A DNA stretch of 34,381 nucleotides. Origin: JBOFCO01 sp051646105 (GTDB lineage: Bacteria; Pseudomonadota; Alphaproteobacteria; Rhodobacterales; Rhodobacteraceae). This document shows, piece after piece, positions 1 through 7,922 of the stretch. The translations under genes were made by a program, and so were the position numbers. Under the pieces are notes generated by a model, which searched no databases, was not told the DNA's origin, and saw only the letters and a program-made list of their open reading frames with translations. Position 1 is the stretch's first letter, and each line of letters opens with the position of its first letter. The DNA is taken from the NCBI GenBank assembly GCA_051646105.1, contig JBOFCO010000088.1, positions 1 to 34,381 on the forward strand, read 5' to 3'.

Positions 1-1
1 T

Positions 2-874
2 GCGGTGGCCAAGGCGCTGTCTGCCGTGAAGGGGCTGGGCGAGGTCCATGTCCTCGTCGCTGGCACTTCCTCTGCTGCCGCGCTTGAGGCCGCAAAGCTA
101 GACGGCGCGGCCAAGGTGCTGCAAGCGAATGACGCGGCCTTTGACCACGGGATGGCCGAACCCATCGCCGCGCTGATCATCGGCCTGGCCGGTGGCTACA
201 GCCACATCGCCGCCGCTGCGACCGCGTTTTCCAAGAACGTCCTGCCCCGCGTCGCGGCGCTGCTGGACACAATGGTGATCTCGGACGTGACCGCCGTTGT
301 GGACGCCGACACGTTCGAGCGCCCGATCTATGCGGGCAACGCCGTGCAGACGGTGAAATCCTCGGATGGCAAGAAGGTGCTGACGGTCCGCACCGCCTCC
401 TTCACCGCCGCTTCCAGCACGGGGTCGGCTTCGGTCGAGGCCGTCTCGGTGGCCGCTGACGGATCGTTGTCGCGCTGGGTCGAAGACAAGGTCGCCGCGT
501 CGGACCGCCCCGAACTAACCTCTGCGGGCATCGTGGTGTCGGGTGGCCGTGGCATCGGAAGCCAGGAAAACTTCGCCATGATCGAAAAGCTGGCCGACAA
601 GCTGGGCGCCGCCGTCGGCGCGTCCCGCGCGGCGGTGGACTCGGGCTATGCCCCGAACGACTGGCAGGTCGGCCAGACCGGCAAGGTTGTGGCTCCGACG
701 CTGTATATCGCGGTCGGAATCTCGGGTGCGATCCAGCATCTGGCGGGGATGAAGGACAGCAAGATCATCGTCGCCATTAACAAGGACGAAGCAGCCCCGA
801 TCTTCCAGGTCGCAGACTACGGACTTGTGGGCGATCTGTTCGACGTCGTCCCGGAACTGACCGATCAGATTTGA
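2..874 (+). CDS. etfA: Electron transfer flavoprotein alpha subunit, 5'-partial
   Basis: Alpha subunit of the soluble ETF heterodimer. It binds FAD and passes electrons from acyl-CoA and other flavin dehydrogenases to ETF:ubiquinone oxidoreductase. The reading frame is already open at base 2, so the true start lies upstream. About 290 residues are visible against roughly 308 in the family. The N-terminal part is the nucleotide-binding-like domain I. The C-terminal half carries the FAD domain, with the motifs VVSGGRGIG, GASRAAVDSGYAP, QVGQTGKVVAP and GISGAIQHLAGM, and ends in a typical VVPELTDQI tail. The GTG at base 5 is in frame but is not a credible start, because it falls inside domain I. 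etfB would be expected just upstream but is outside the window. Identification is firm. Confidence 0.95.
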   Translation, partial: AVAKALSAVKGLGEVHVLVAGTSSAAALEAAKLDGAAKVLQANDAAFDHGMAEPIAALIIGLAGGYSHIAAAATAFSKNVLPRVAALLDTMVISDVTAVVDADTFERPIYAGNAVQTVKSSDGKKVLTVRTASFTAASSTGSASVEAVSVAADGSLSRWVEDKVAASDRPELTSAGIVVSGGRGIGSQENFAMIEKLADKLGAAVGASRAAVDSGYAPNDWQVGQTGKVVAPTLYIAVGISGAIQHLAGMKDSKIIVAINKDEAAPIFQVADYGLVGDLFDVVPELTDQI

Positions 875-921
875 ATGTGGTGGCCCAACCCCTCCTCCAA
901 GACGGACGGGGCCGCCAACTT

Positions 922-944
922 GGTCCCCGCGATATGCGGGGACC
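922..944 (+). terminator. Perfect 9-bp stem-loop between etfA and gdh
   Basis: GGTCCCCGC (922-930), a 5-nt loop, then GCGGGGACC (936-944) form a perfect GC-rich hairpin after the etfA stop. No U-tract follows, so it is either a weak terminator, an mRNA-stabilising 3' end or an attenuating leader structure ahead of gdh, whose Shine-Dalgarno lies 17 bases downstream. The structure is directly visible; its function is inferred. Confidence 0.4.
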
Positions 945-973
945 CGCCTTAAACCTTTGTGGAGAGCTCCGAC

Positions 974-2404
974 ATGCTGGTTGCCAACGAACCCAGTTTC
1001 CGCGAATCCGTTGACCTGATGTTCAACCGCGCGATGCGGCTGATGGACCTTTCGCCGGGGTTGGAGCAGAAGATCCGAGTGTGCAATTCGACCTACACGG
1101 TGCGCTTCGGCGTGCGCCTGCGCGGCAAGATCGAGACGTTCACGGGCTACCGCTCTGTCCATTCCGAACATATGGAACCGGTGAAGGGCGGCATCCGCTA
1201 TGCCCTGTCGGTCAATCAGGACGAGGTGGAGGCGCTGGCCGCCCTGATGACCTACAAATGCGCGCTGGTCGAAACGCCCTTCGGCGGGTCCAAGGGCGGG
1301 CTTTGCATCGATCCGCGCCAGTGGGACGAGCATGAACTGGAACAGATCACCCGCCGCTTCGCCTATGAGCTGATCAAGCGCGACATGATCCATCCGGCGC
1401 AGAACGTCCCTGCCCCCGACATGGGAACGGGCGAGCGCGAGATGGCGTGGATCGCCGACCAATACGCGCGGATGAACACGACCGACATCAACGCCAAGGC
1501 CTGCGTCACCGGCAAGCCGCCCCATGCGGGCGGCATACAGGGGCGGGTGGAGGCGACGGGGCGGGGCGTGCAATACGCGCTGCGCGAATTCTTCCGCCAC
1601 CCCGAGGATGTCGCCGCCGCGCGGCTTGTGGGCGGGCTCGAGGGCAAGCGCGTGATCGTGCAGGGTCTGGGCAATGTGGGCTATCACGCAGCCAAGTTCC
1701 TGTCCGAAGAGGATGGCTGCAGGATCACCGCCATCATTGAAAGCGACGGGGCGCTGGTCAGCGAAGCGGGGCTGGAGGTGGAGGCCGTCAAGCAGCACCT
1801 TGCCGTGACGGGGGGCCTGAATGGCTTTGCCGGAGCGACTTTCGTCGAGACGGGCAACGCGGTGCTGGAGGAAGACTGCGACATCCTGATCCCCGCCGCG
1901 ATGGAAGGGGTCATCAACCTGACCAATGCCGATTGCATCAGGGCGCCCCTGATCCTCGAAGCTGCCAACGGCCCGATCACCTATGGCGCGGATGAAATCT
2001 TGCGCAAGAAGGGCTGCATGATCATCCCCGACCTTTACGCCAATGCCGGCGGCGTGACGGTCAGCTATTTCGAATGGGTCAAGAACCTGTCGCACATCCG
2101 CTTCGGCCGGATGCAGCGCCGCGCGGAAGAGGCGCGTTCGCGCCTGCTGGTAGACGAGTTGGAACGGTTGTCGGCCGATCAGGGGCTAGGCTGGTCGCTG
2201 ACCGCCGATTTCAAAGAACACTTCCTGACCGGATCGGACGAGTTGGCGCTTGTGCGGTCGGGCTTGGATGACACGATGCGCATCGCCTACCAGTCGATCC
2301 GCGAGGTCTGGCATTCCCGCCCCGAGGTCGCCGACTTGCGGGTGGCAGCCTACATCACCGCCATCGACCGCGTCGCCAAAACCTACCGTAGCAAGGGGCT
2401 GTGA
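974..2404 (+). CDS. gdhA: Glu/Leu/Phe/Val dehydrogenase (glutamate dehydrogenase-like)
   Basis: Oxidative deamination of an amino acid, most probably glutamate, to the 2-oxo acid with NAD(P)+; cytoplasmic. The start is taken at ATG 974, because GGAGAG at 961-966 lies 7 nt upstream. An in-frame GTG at 959 would overlap that ribosome binding site. The 476-residue product has the substrate domain with KGGIRYALSV, the TYKCALVETPFGGSKGG segment carrying the conserved lysines, and PAPDMGTGEREMAW with the catalytic-type aspartate. A Rossmann domain with VIVQGLGNVGYHAAKFL (GxGxxG) follows. PANAG-type residues (YANAGGVTVSYFEW) close the active site. The length fits the NAD-type family. Substrate specificity between Glu, Leu and Phe cannot be fixed from sequence reading alone, but the overall pattern is that of glutamate dehydrogenases. 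It lies 99 bases after etfA, with a hairpin between. Confidence 0.9.
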   Translation: MLVANEPSFRESVDLMFNRAMRLMDLSPGLEQKIRVCNSTYTVRFGVRLRGKIETFTGYRSVHSEHMEPVKGGIRYALSVNQDEVEALAALMTYKCALVETPFGGSKGGLCIDPRQWDEHELEQITRRFAYELIKRDMIHPAQNVPAPDMGTGEREMAWIADQYARMNTTDINAKACVTGKPPHAGGIQGRVEATGRGVQYALREFFRHPEDVAAARLVGGLEGKRVIVQGLGNVGYHAAKFLSEEDGCRITAIIESDGALVSEAGLEVEAVKQHLAVTGGLNGFAGATFVETGNAVLEEDCDILIPAAMEGVINLTNADCIRAPLILEAANGPITYGADEILRKKGCMIIPDLYANAGGVTVSYFEWVKNLSHIRFGRMQRRAEEARSRLLVDELERLSADQGLGWSLTADFKEHFLTGSDELALVRSGLDDTMRIAYQSIREVWHSRPEVADLRVAAYITAIDRVAKTYRSKGL

Positions 2405-2487
2405 GGACACCGATCAGTTTCGCGCTGAAGGATCGGGAGGTTGCCGATAGCCATTGCGGCATGGAAGCGTCCGCTTTCCGCCGAGGA

Positions 2488-2500
2488 TGTGTGGAAACTC
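2488..2500 (+). repeat. IS left terminal inverted repeat
   Basis: TGTGTGGAAACTC, an exact 13-bp inverted match to 4068-4080. The preceding GAGGA also pairs with GCCTC after the right end, apart from one base. Confidence 0.85.
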
Positions 2501-2540
2501 CCCTTCATGGTAGACTTCCGCAGGTCAGCGGAGGGTCGAG

Positions 2541-4025
2541 ATGGCGGGTTTCATCGAAGGCATCGACCGGTGTCAGACGCTGCTTTTCCCGGATCGGCTG
2601 GAGGATTGGATCGGTGAAGATCATCTTGTCCGCGTGGTCGATCTTTTCGTCGACGAACTGGATCTTTCAGGTCTCGGCTTTGTCCGCTCGGCTGCGGCCC
2701 GCACGGGTCGACCCGGATATCACCCAGCCGCTCTGCTCACGCTGTTCATCTACGGCTACCTGAACCGGATCCCGTCCAGCCGGCGCCTGGAGCGGGAAGC
2801 TGGCCGCATCGTCGAGGTGATGTGGCTGACCGGCAAGCTGGTTCCCGACCACAAGACCATTGCCGACTTCCGGCGCGACAATGGCGCGGCCCTCCGCAAG
2901 ACCTGCGCGCGGTTCGTCGAACTCTGCCGCCGGATCGGCGTGCTGAAGGGCGAGTGCGTTGCCGTCGACGGCAGCAAGTTCAAGGCGGTGAACAACCGGG
3001 ATCGCAACTTCACCAAGGGCAAGGTCGCCAGCTGCCTGGCCCATCTGGAGGCCAGTGCCGAGCGCTACATCCAGGGGATGATCCGCATCGACCGTCAGGA
3101 GGAAGGCGAGGCACGCACCGAGAAGGTGGCCCATCTCGCGCGCAGATATGGGCGCATCCGGCATGAGATCGAACGCCTCAAGGCGATTGACAAGGTGTTG
3201 GACAATGCGCCGGATGGGCAGATCTCACTGACCGATCCCGATGCCCGCGCCATGGCGACGCGCGCGAAGCACAGCGGCCACGTCGGTTACAACGTCCAGA
3301 GCGCCGTCGATACGGAAACCCATCTGATCGTGGCGCATGAGGTTGCCAATCAGGGCCATGACCGCGACCTGCTGACCCCGATGGCACGAGAGGCCAAAGC
3401 AGTCCTGGGGCGCGAAGAATTGCATGCTCTCGCCGACAAGGGCTACTTCAGCGGCCGCAACATCCTTGCCTGTCATGAAGCGGGCATTACCACAACAGTG
3501 CCGCGTCCTGAAACCTCGGGCAACCGGATCAAGGGAATGTATGTGAAGGCCGATTTTGCCTATGACGCCAAGACGGACGTCTATGGCTGCCCCGCGGGCG
3601 AAGCGCTGACCTACCGCTACACGACCGAGGAAGATGGCCTTCAGCTCCGGCGTTACTGGACCGGCTAGTGCCCGAGCTGCCCGCTCCGTTCTCGTTGCAC
3701 GACGGGCAAGGAACGCCGGATCACCCGATGGGAGCACGAGCATCTGATCGAGGCGGCGCAGGGCAGATTGCGCGCAGCATCAGCGCCGATGACGATGCGA
3801 CGCTCGACGGTTGAGCACCCCTTTGGCACGGTCAAGGCCTAGATGGGCTCAACCCACTTCCTGACACGGCGGCTGAAGAATGTACGAACGGAAATGGCGC
3901 TGAACGTCTTGGCCTACAACATCAAGCGGCTGTTATCCCTGGTCGGCATCCGCAGGTTGATGATGGAGATCCCGAGCTTAGCGACGGTGCCAGTGTCAGG
4001 AAATCACCGTCGACATTGCCAATGA
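2541..4025 (+). pseudogene. IS1182-family transposase with two in-frame TAG codons
   Basis: DDE transposase that would cut and join the ends of its own element. The first 375 codons read cleanly from MAGFIEGIDRCQTLLFP through an N-terminal IS1182-type domain (LVPDHKTIADFRRDNG). The catalytic region includes VAVDGSKFKAVNNRDRNF, VGYNVQSAVDTETHLIVAHE and ALADKGYFSG. A TAG at 3666-3668 then interrupts after RRYWTG. The same frame goes on with CPSCPLRSRCTTGKERRITRWEHEH and STVEHPFGTVKA, hits a second TAG at 3840-3842 (usually Trp or Arg here), and ends with MGSTHFLTRRLKNV and LNVLAYNIKRLL before TGA at 4023. No frameshift is needed. The catalytic Glu (codon 3813-3815) lies beyond the first stop, so the truncated product should be inactive. 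Confidence 0.88.
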
Positions 4026-4067
4026 CAAGTTCCGACAGCCCGACACCGCACCGCGCATCAACGTCGA

Positions 4068-4080
4068 GAGTTTCCACACA
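4068..4080 (-). repeat. IS right terminal inverted repeat
   Basis: GAGTTTCCACACA, the exact reverse complement of the left end at 2488-2500. It lies 42 bases after the end of the transposase frame. Confidence 0.85.
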
Positions 4081-4559
4081 GCCTCCGCCCGTTGCGGACC
4101 ATGCGCATGACGGGAGAAGGTTGGATGTCAGTCGCGTTCTCTCCGCCACTTTCGCATCGCAAAACCGGCACATCCCTTCTGATGGGTTTTTTGCTATTCC
4201 AAAGAGCGTTACCTGTGTTGTCTGAATTCCTGGGGCTGGTGTCGGACGGGAGCCACTCTTAGCACGGTCCGCATTTTCTTCAGGTGCCCGGTTCGGGAAA
4301 CGCGAGGTGGTAAAACACCTTCTGGTTTGAGCTTGCCGTCAAATTGTCATCCAGGCCGGATCGCAACAGCGAGGTTGCTTGGGGTTACTATCGTGGACCG
4401 GATACCAACCCTTTTACGCCATCCGATCGGCGGAAAGTAGCAGGTGCTGTGTAGGGCTCTGGACGATGCCGGAAATCCGATTTTAGATGCCTGAAGCGGC
4501 CAATGCGACGGGCCAAGCCAGGTATGTATTCCACAAGGTATGATCGGGGAGGCTTGACG
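4081..4559. other. Intergenic region between the IS and the PLD-like gene
   Basis: Roughly 480 bases with no convincing gene. Short open frames exist on both strands, but none has a ribosome site, coding-like composition over any length, or recognisable similarity. A weak CATC/GATG hairpin followed by a T-run near 4170-4192 might act as a terminator on the plus strand. The only functional signal seen is the Shine-Dalgarno of the next gene (GGGGAGG, 4546-4552). The GGAAT-N16-CG(T/A)T promoter element found before the neighbouring genes was not found here. Confidence 0.5.
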
Positions 4560-6107
4560 ATGCGACGGTTGTTCAGGGCGGTTCTTCTGTTGCTTGCAGT
4601 CTATGCGGTTTTCGTGGTGGCTGCCCGGTTGCTGTTTCCGCTTCCAGACATATCAGACCGCCCGTCCGAGCAAGCCATTCCCGCCGGCACCGGAACAGCA
4701 CTTGGCCGTGCCCTGGTCGCCGCAGAAACCGATCATCCCGGGCTTTCGGGTATCGTGTCCCTGCCGGGCGGTCAGGACGCGCTGGCCAGTCGTATGACGC
4801 TGATCGAACGGGCCGAATCCTCGATCGACTCGCAATATTACATCTGGCACGACGATACGTCCGGCATCCTGCTTCTTGATGCGCTGGCGCGGGCAGCTGT
4901 TCGCGGAGTGCGTGTCCGGCTGTTGCTTGATGACAACGGCGTGCCCGGAATGGATGCCTATATGGCCTATCTGGATTCGCAGCCGAATTTCGATATCCGT
5001 CTGTTCAATCCATCGACTGTACGCAGCCCAAAGATGCTGGGATATACCTTCGATTTTTTCCGCATGAACCGGCGGATGCACAACAAATCGCTGATTGTCG
5101 ACGGTGGTGCAGCCATCATCGGCGGGCGCAATATCGGGAATGAATATTTCGAAATCGGCGAGAGTTACTACAAGGATATGGATGCGCTGGCCATTGGTCC
5201 GATTGCCACTGAAACTGCCGCTGTTTTTGATCAATACTGGAACAGCCGATCTGTATTTTCCGTGGCTGATATCATCAGCGGACAGCCCGGCGACACCAGC
5301 TTTGCCACCCGCGTTGCCGAGGTCACGGCAACTGACGAGGCAAAGGCCGTACAAAGCGATCTGGCCAACAGTGCCGCCCGATATGCGAATGGCGCGCAAG
5401 CACTGGAATGGACGACAGTTCAGCTTATCGCCGATGACCCGGCAAAGGGCGAAGGCAACGCCAGCCGCGACCAGTTGATGATTTCGCGCTTGGGCGCGAT
5501 ACTTGGCACGGTCCAAACACGGCTGGATCTGGTTTCGGCCTATTTCGTGCCCGGCGAGCCTGGCGTGGCCTATTTTGGCGGGCTGGCAAAAGACGGAAAG
5601 GATGTGCGCATTCTGACCAATGCGCTGAACACCACCGATGTCCTGCTTGTGCACTCGGGCTATGCCAAATATCGCAGTGAGCTGCTGGAGGACGGTGTCA
5701 AGCTGTATGAACTGAAGCTGCGCGGCGACATGACGCCCGAAACGCAGACGCAGCTGAAACCACTGGGTTTGTCGGGTGCCAGTCTTCATGCCAAGACCTT
5801 TGCTGTGGATGGCAAGCGCGTGTTTATCGGATCGTTCAACTTCGACCCCCGCTCTGCCACACTGAATTGCGAAATGGGTTTTCTGATCGACAGTGTACCA
5901 ATGGCGCAGAACGTTAGCGCCGGGTTCGACGGCCCGTTGGACATGGTCAGCTACCGCCCCGAACTTACACCCGAAGACAATATGGTCTGGCAGGAACGCA
6001 CGGACGCAAACACCGTTGTGACCTATCAGAAAGAGCCTGGCGCGACATGGTTTCAGCAGGTCGCATTAACGGTCATTGGTCTTTTGCCCATAGAATGGCT
6101 GCTCTGA
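4560..6107 (+). CDS. Phospholipase D-family protein, cardiolipin synthase ClsC-like
   Basis: Membrane-anchored enzyme of the PLD superfamily, which makes or breaks phosphodiester bonds in phospholipids. The closest architecture known to me is the ClsC (YmdC)-type cardiolipin synthase. The start is ATG 4560, with GGGGAGG ending 7 nt upstream; an in-frame ATG at 4503 lacks a ribosome site. Of 515 residues, about 5-25 form a hydrophobic N-terminal helix. Both HKD motifs are complete. H174-x-K176-x4-D181 lies in HNKSLIVDGG and is followed by GGRNIGNEYF. H410-x-K412-x4-D417 lies in HAKTFAVDG and is followed by GSFNFDPRS. SQYYIWHDDTSG near the start of the first catalytic domain is typical of this subfamily. 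The exact reaction (cardiolipin synthesis versus hydrolysis) cannot be told from the motifs. It precedes the polyphosphate polymerase operon by 327 bases and lacks the shared promoter motif. Confidence 0.85.
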   Translation: MRRLFRAVLLLLAVYAVFVVAARLLFPLPDISDRPSEQAIPAGTGTALGRALVAAETDHPGLSGIVSLPGGQDALASRMTLIERAESSIDSQYYIWHDDTSGILLLDALARAAVRGVRVRLLLDDNGVPGMDAYMAYLDSQPNFDIRLFNPSTVRSPKMLGYTFDFFRMNRRMHNKSLIVDGGAAIIGGRNIGNEYFEIGESYYKDMDALAIGPIATETAAVFDQYWNSRSVFSVADIISGQPGDTSFATRVAEVTATDEAKAVQSDLANSAARYANGAQALEWTTVQLIADDPAKGEGNASRDQLMISRLGAILGTVQTRLDLVSAYFVPGEPGVAYFGGLAKDGKDVRILTNALNTTDVLLVHSGYAKYRSELLEDGVKLYELKLRGDMTPETQTQLKPLGLSGASLHAKTFAVDGKRVFIGSFNFDPRSATLNCEMGFLIDSVPMAQNVSAGFDGPLDMVSYRPELTPEDNMVWQERTDANTVVTYQKEPGATWFQQVALTVIGLLPIEWLL

Positions 6108-6434
6108 CCGAGCAGACGGATGCAGGCATGCCGATACGACTGTGGCGAAAGCCCAGGCCGGTGTGCCGATTGATGTATGCGCGGCGCAGGCAGATATCAG
6201 CGTCATGGCGATGATCTGCCGCCGGCTGATCGAAGCCGCACAATCAAGACCCCATCCCAAAATCTGGGGGGGATCGCACATCTGACAACGCCATCAGAAG
6301 AATGTTCCCTGGCGCGGCAATGAGGTCCGGCATTCCTCGGCGGGAATAGATTCCAGAGTCGTCCGTTCTATAGTTGTAACTGTTTGACGGCAGGATCGAG
6401 ACAGCACCTGGCGTCTTTGGGAAGGACTGGACAA
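6108..6434. other. Upstream region of the DUF4956-VTC operon
   Basis: Region of 327 bases between the PLD-like gene and the DUF4956 start. It contains the ECF-type promoter at 6343-6367 and the first copy of a 22-24 nt direct repeat at 6396-6419. The stretch 6133-6285 has a codon-like composition on the plus strand, but no start with a ribosome site and no recognisable similarity, so it is not called as a gene. Confidence 0.5.
6343..6367 (+). promoter_or_regulatory. Candidate ECF sigma promoter of the DUF4956-VTC operon
   Basis: GGAAT at 6343-6347, a 16-nt spacer, then CGTT at 6364-6367, 67 nt before the ATG at 6435. The same GGAAT-N16-CG(T/A)T arrangement precedes the protease gene and the ECF sigma gene in this window. 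The motif also resembles the alphaproteobacterial EcfG consensus GGAAC-N16/17-CGTT, so the general stress sigma factor is an alternative reader. Confidence 0.6.
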
Positions 6435-6478
6435 ATGCTTGATCAGCTACCCTCTGTCGAGACAGCCTGGCGTCTTTG
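6396..6478 (+). repeat. Direct repeat pair across the DUF4956 translation start
   Basis: TCGAGACAGC-AC-CTGGCGTCTTTG at 6396-6419 recurs without the internal AC at 6457-6478. The first copy lies in the leader just before the GGGAAGGA ribosome site; the second lies inside codons 8-15. It could be a tandem duplication that supplied a new leader, or a repeated RNA element. Confidence 0.6.
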
Positions 6479-7007
6479 TATAGATCTTGCCGCAATGGTC
6501 GGCCTTGTATTCGGATTTTACTATCACCGTTACCGCGACAAGGAGCTGGTAACCGCGGCATCACTCTTCAATGTTTTTGCTTTCGGCGTACTCACAGTAT
6601 TAAGCTCGGTCGAATTCAGTGTTGCCGCAGGTTTTGGCCTGTTCGCCATATTGGCGCTCTTTACACTTCGGTCAGAACAAATCTCGAAAATCGAGATTAC
6701 CTATTTCTTCGGCTCTATCGCTATTGCGGTGATTTGTTCAATACAGGGCACGACCATTCCTTTTGTGCTCGCAGTTGTGCTTGCCATACTGGCCGCCGCC
6801 TATGTGCTGGACCATCCCAGAATCCTTCGGTCGGCGCATGGTGTGAAGATCACGCTCGACAAGATCGACGACGACGCGCTTTCCGACCCGGTTCGTATGA
6901 AAACTGACCTGTCAAATCGTTTGGGCGTCGATGTGATGTCCTACCAGATCGTTGCGCTGAACTATGTCAGTGACATGGCGCAGATCAACGTCTTCTACCG
7001 CAAATGA
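6435..7007 (+). CDS. DUF4956 integral membrane protein (polyphosphate polymerase partner)
   Basis: Inner-membrane protein of unknown biochemical role. It belongs to the DUF4956 family, which is regularly encoded beside VTC-type polyphosphate polymerases, as here. The start is ATG 6435 with GGGAAGGA about 8 nt upstream, giving 190 residues. Four to five hydrophobic helices lie at roughly residues 12-30, 41-58, 60-76, 88-104 and 106-124. The family signature is visible in FGLFAILALFTLRSEQISKI followed by EITYFFG. A soluble C-terminal domain (about 130-190) ends in VSDMAQINVFYRK. Its TGA overlaps an ATG of the next frame (ATGA at 7004-7007), so the two genes form one operon. By analogy with the yeast VTC complex it may provide the membrane channel or anchor for the polymerase; that is inference. 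Confidence 0.85.
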   Translation: MLDQLPSVETAWRLCIDLAAMVGLVFGFYYHRYRDKELVTAASLFNVFAFGVLTVLSSVEFSVAAGFGLFAILALFTLRSEQISKIEITYFFGSIAIAVICSIQGTTIPFVLAVVLAILAAAYVLDHPRILRSAHGVKITLDKIDDDALSDPVRMKTDLSNRLGVDVMSYQIVALNYVSDMAQINVFYRK

Positions 7008-7033
7008 CCGGCTTTCCCGGGAAAGGTAACATC

Positions 7034-7831
7034 ATGGAAGCGCTCATCGCCGAATGCCTGACCTCCTTCCAGACGATCTCGCTGGTGGGGTTGAACGGAA
7101 AAGCCGCCATGTTGGAACGCTTGGACAACAAATATATTGTGCCGGCCCGGCTTCTGCTGCCTGCCTTCCGGGATTTCGCGGCCCTGTTCGATGTGCTTGA
7201 AATCGAGGGCAGGCGCGCTTTTATCTATGCCACGCGCTACTTCGACGACGAGGAACGCCATGCCTACTATGATCATCACCAGGGCAGGCGCAAACGCAGC
7301 AAGATCCGGGTGCGGAATTATGTCGATGCCGGGTTCAGCTATCTTGAGGTTAAGCTGAAGGACCTTCGCGGATCGACGGCCAAGAAGCGCCTGCGCGTTG
7401 AAAATGGTCTGGAGGAACTGGATGGGCGTTGCCTCGCGTTCATTGAGGATTGTCATCGCAAACAGTACGGCCGCGGCCTGAACCGCCCGCTTCGTCCAGT
7501 GATCGCAATGGAGTACGAACGCATCACCCTCGTTGCCCGCGAGGGCGGAGAAAGGATGACAATCGACACCCGTATGGGTTTCCACTCTGGCGGCAAGTCG
7601 CTGGCGGTTGCGGATGACATGTTCATCATCGAGACGAAATCGGCCCGCGGCAACGGCATCGCCGACAAGATCATGCGCGCTCGACATCTTAAGCCAACCA
7701 ACCGCTGCTCGAAGTACTGCGTTGCCATGGCGGCGTTGGGTGAAGTACGGCGCCACAACCACTTTCTGCCGGCGCTCAAACGGTTGAAGCTGATCCATGA
7801 CCCGAACGAACTATTCGTCGCCGTGCGGTAG
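7034..7831 (+). CDS. VTC-domain polyphosphate polymerase
   Basis: Enzyme of the VTC/CYTH-like triphosphate tunnel fold, expected to polymerise inorganic polyphosphate from ATP at the cytoplasmic face of the membrane. The start is taken at ATG 7034, with GGGAAAGG 7 nt upstream. An ATG at 7004 overlapping the previous stop would add ten residues. The 265-residue product has LDNKYIV (K33), YFDDEERHAYYDHH, the basic strand RRKRSKIRVRNY (about 85-96), EVKLKD (E105, K107, K109), AMEYERITL and FIIETKS (E200, K202). These match the lysine/arginine ring and the metal-binding glutamate of the Vtc4 tunnel in kind and order. There is no SPX domain, as usual in bacteria. The neighbouring DUF4956 protein supports the assignment. 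Confidence 0.88.
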   Translation: MEALIAECLTSFQTISLVGLNGKAAMLERLDNKYIVPARLLLPAFRDFAALFDVLEIEGRRAFIYATRYFDDEERHAYYDHHQGRRKRSKIRVRNYVDAGFSYLEVKLKDLRGSTAKKRLRVENGLEELDGRCLAFIEDCHRKQYGRGLNRPLRPVIAMEYERITLVAREGGERMTIDTRMGFHSGGKSLAVADDMFIIETKSARGNGIADKIMRARHLKPTNRCSKYCVAMAALGEVRRHNHFLPALKRLKLIHDPNELFVAVR

Positions 7832-7837
7832 CGGGTT

Positions 7838-7857
7838 GACCACTGCGGGGCGTGGTC
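7838..7857 (+). terminator. Short hairpin after the polyphosphate polymerase gene
   Basis: GACCAC (7838-7843) and GTGGTC (7852-7857) form a 6-bp perfect stem just after the VTC stop codon, with no T-run behind it. It may be a weak terminator separating the operon from the protease promoter. Confidence 0.3.
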
Positions 7858-7884
7858 GCGCTCCGGATCTTGCTGCCGCCAAAG

Positions 7885-7922
7885 ACATATGCGCCGGGCA
7901 GGATCAGTCTGCCGCGATATGT
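7885..7922. repeat. Imperfect inverted repeat abutting the protease promoter
   Basis: ACATATGCGCC..GGCAG pairs imperfectly with CTGCCGCGATATGT; the outer ACATAT/ATATGT arms are at 7885-7890 and 7917-7922. The right arm ends exactly one base before the GGAAT element at 7923, where an activator or repressor site would be expected. GACATATGCGC (7884-7894) also recurs as a direct repeat at 7934-7944. Confidence 0.45.

Larger units (their letters stand above)
2488..4080 (+). mobile_element. IS1182-family insertion sequence, degenerate
   Basis: An element of about 1.59 kb bounded by perfect 13-bp inverted repeats, TGTGTGGAAACTC at 2488-2500 and its reverse complement at 4068-4080. Between them lies a single transposase frame (2541-4025) with two nonsense codons. 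The repeats can be extended outward to 18 bp with one mismatch (GAGGA versus GAGGC before the TGTG). This suggests either slightly longer ends or insertion into a GAGG..CCTC palindrome. No clear 4-bp direct target duplication is visible. It sits downstream of gdhA without interrupting a recognisable gene. The element is probably immobile on its own. Confidence 0.85.

Noticed and set aside
515..2095. 526-codon open frame on the minus strand opposite gdhA
   Set aside because: It is a GC-rich antisense shadow. The plus-strand gene has clear dehydrogenase motifs and a ribosome site, while the antisense product has His/Arg/Gly-rich shadow composition and no domain.
3666..3842. The two TAG codons of the transposase as recoded (pyrrolysine or suppressed) sense codons
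   Set aside because: Nothing in the window supports suppression. A decaying insertion sequence explains the stops more simply.
4170..4192. Rho-independent terminator (CATC/GATG stem followed by T-run)
   Set aside because: The stem is only four base pairs and no gene ends on that strand just before it except the dead transposase.
4080..4559. A fourth GGAAT-N16-CG(T/A)T promoter before the PLD-like gene
   Set aside because: I looked for the motif and did not find it, so the PLD-like gene is not placed in the proposed regulon.
4653..5789. 378-codon minus-strand frame opposite the PLD-like gene
   Set aside because: The plus strand holds both HKD motifs and a signal anchor. The antisense frame has no recognisable features.
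6133..6285. Short codon-like plus-strand frame between the PLD-like gene and DUF4956
   Set aside because: It has no start with a ribosome site, no recognisable family, and overlaps an upstream regulatory region.
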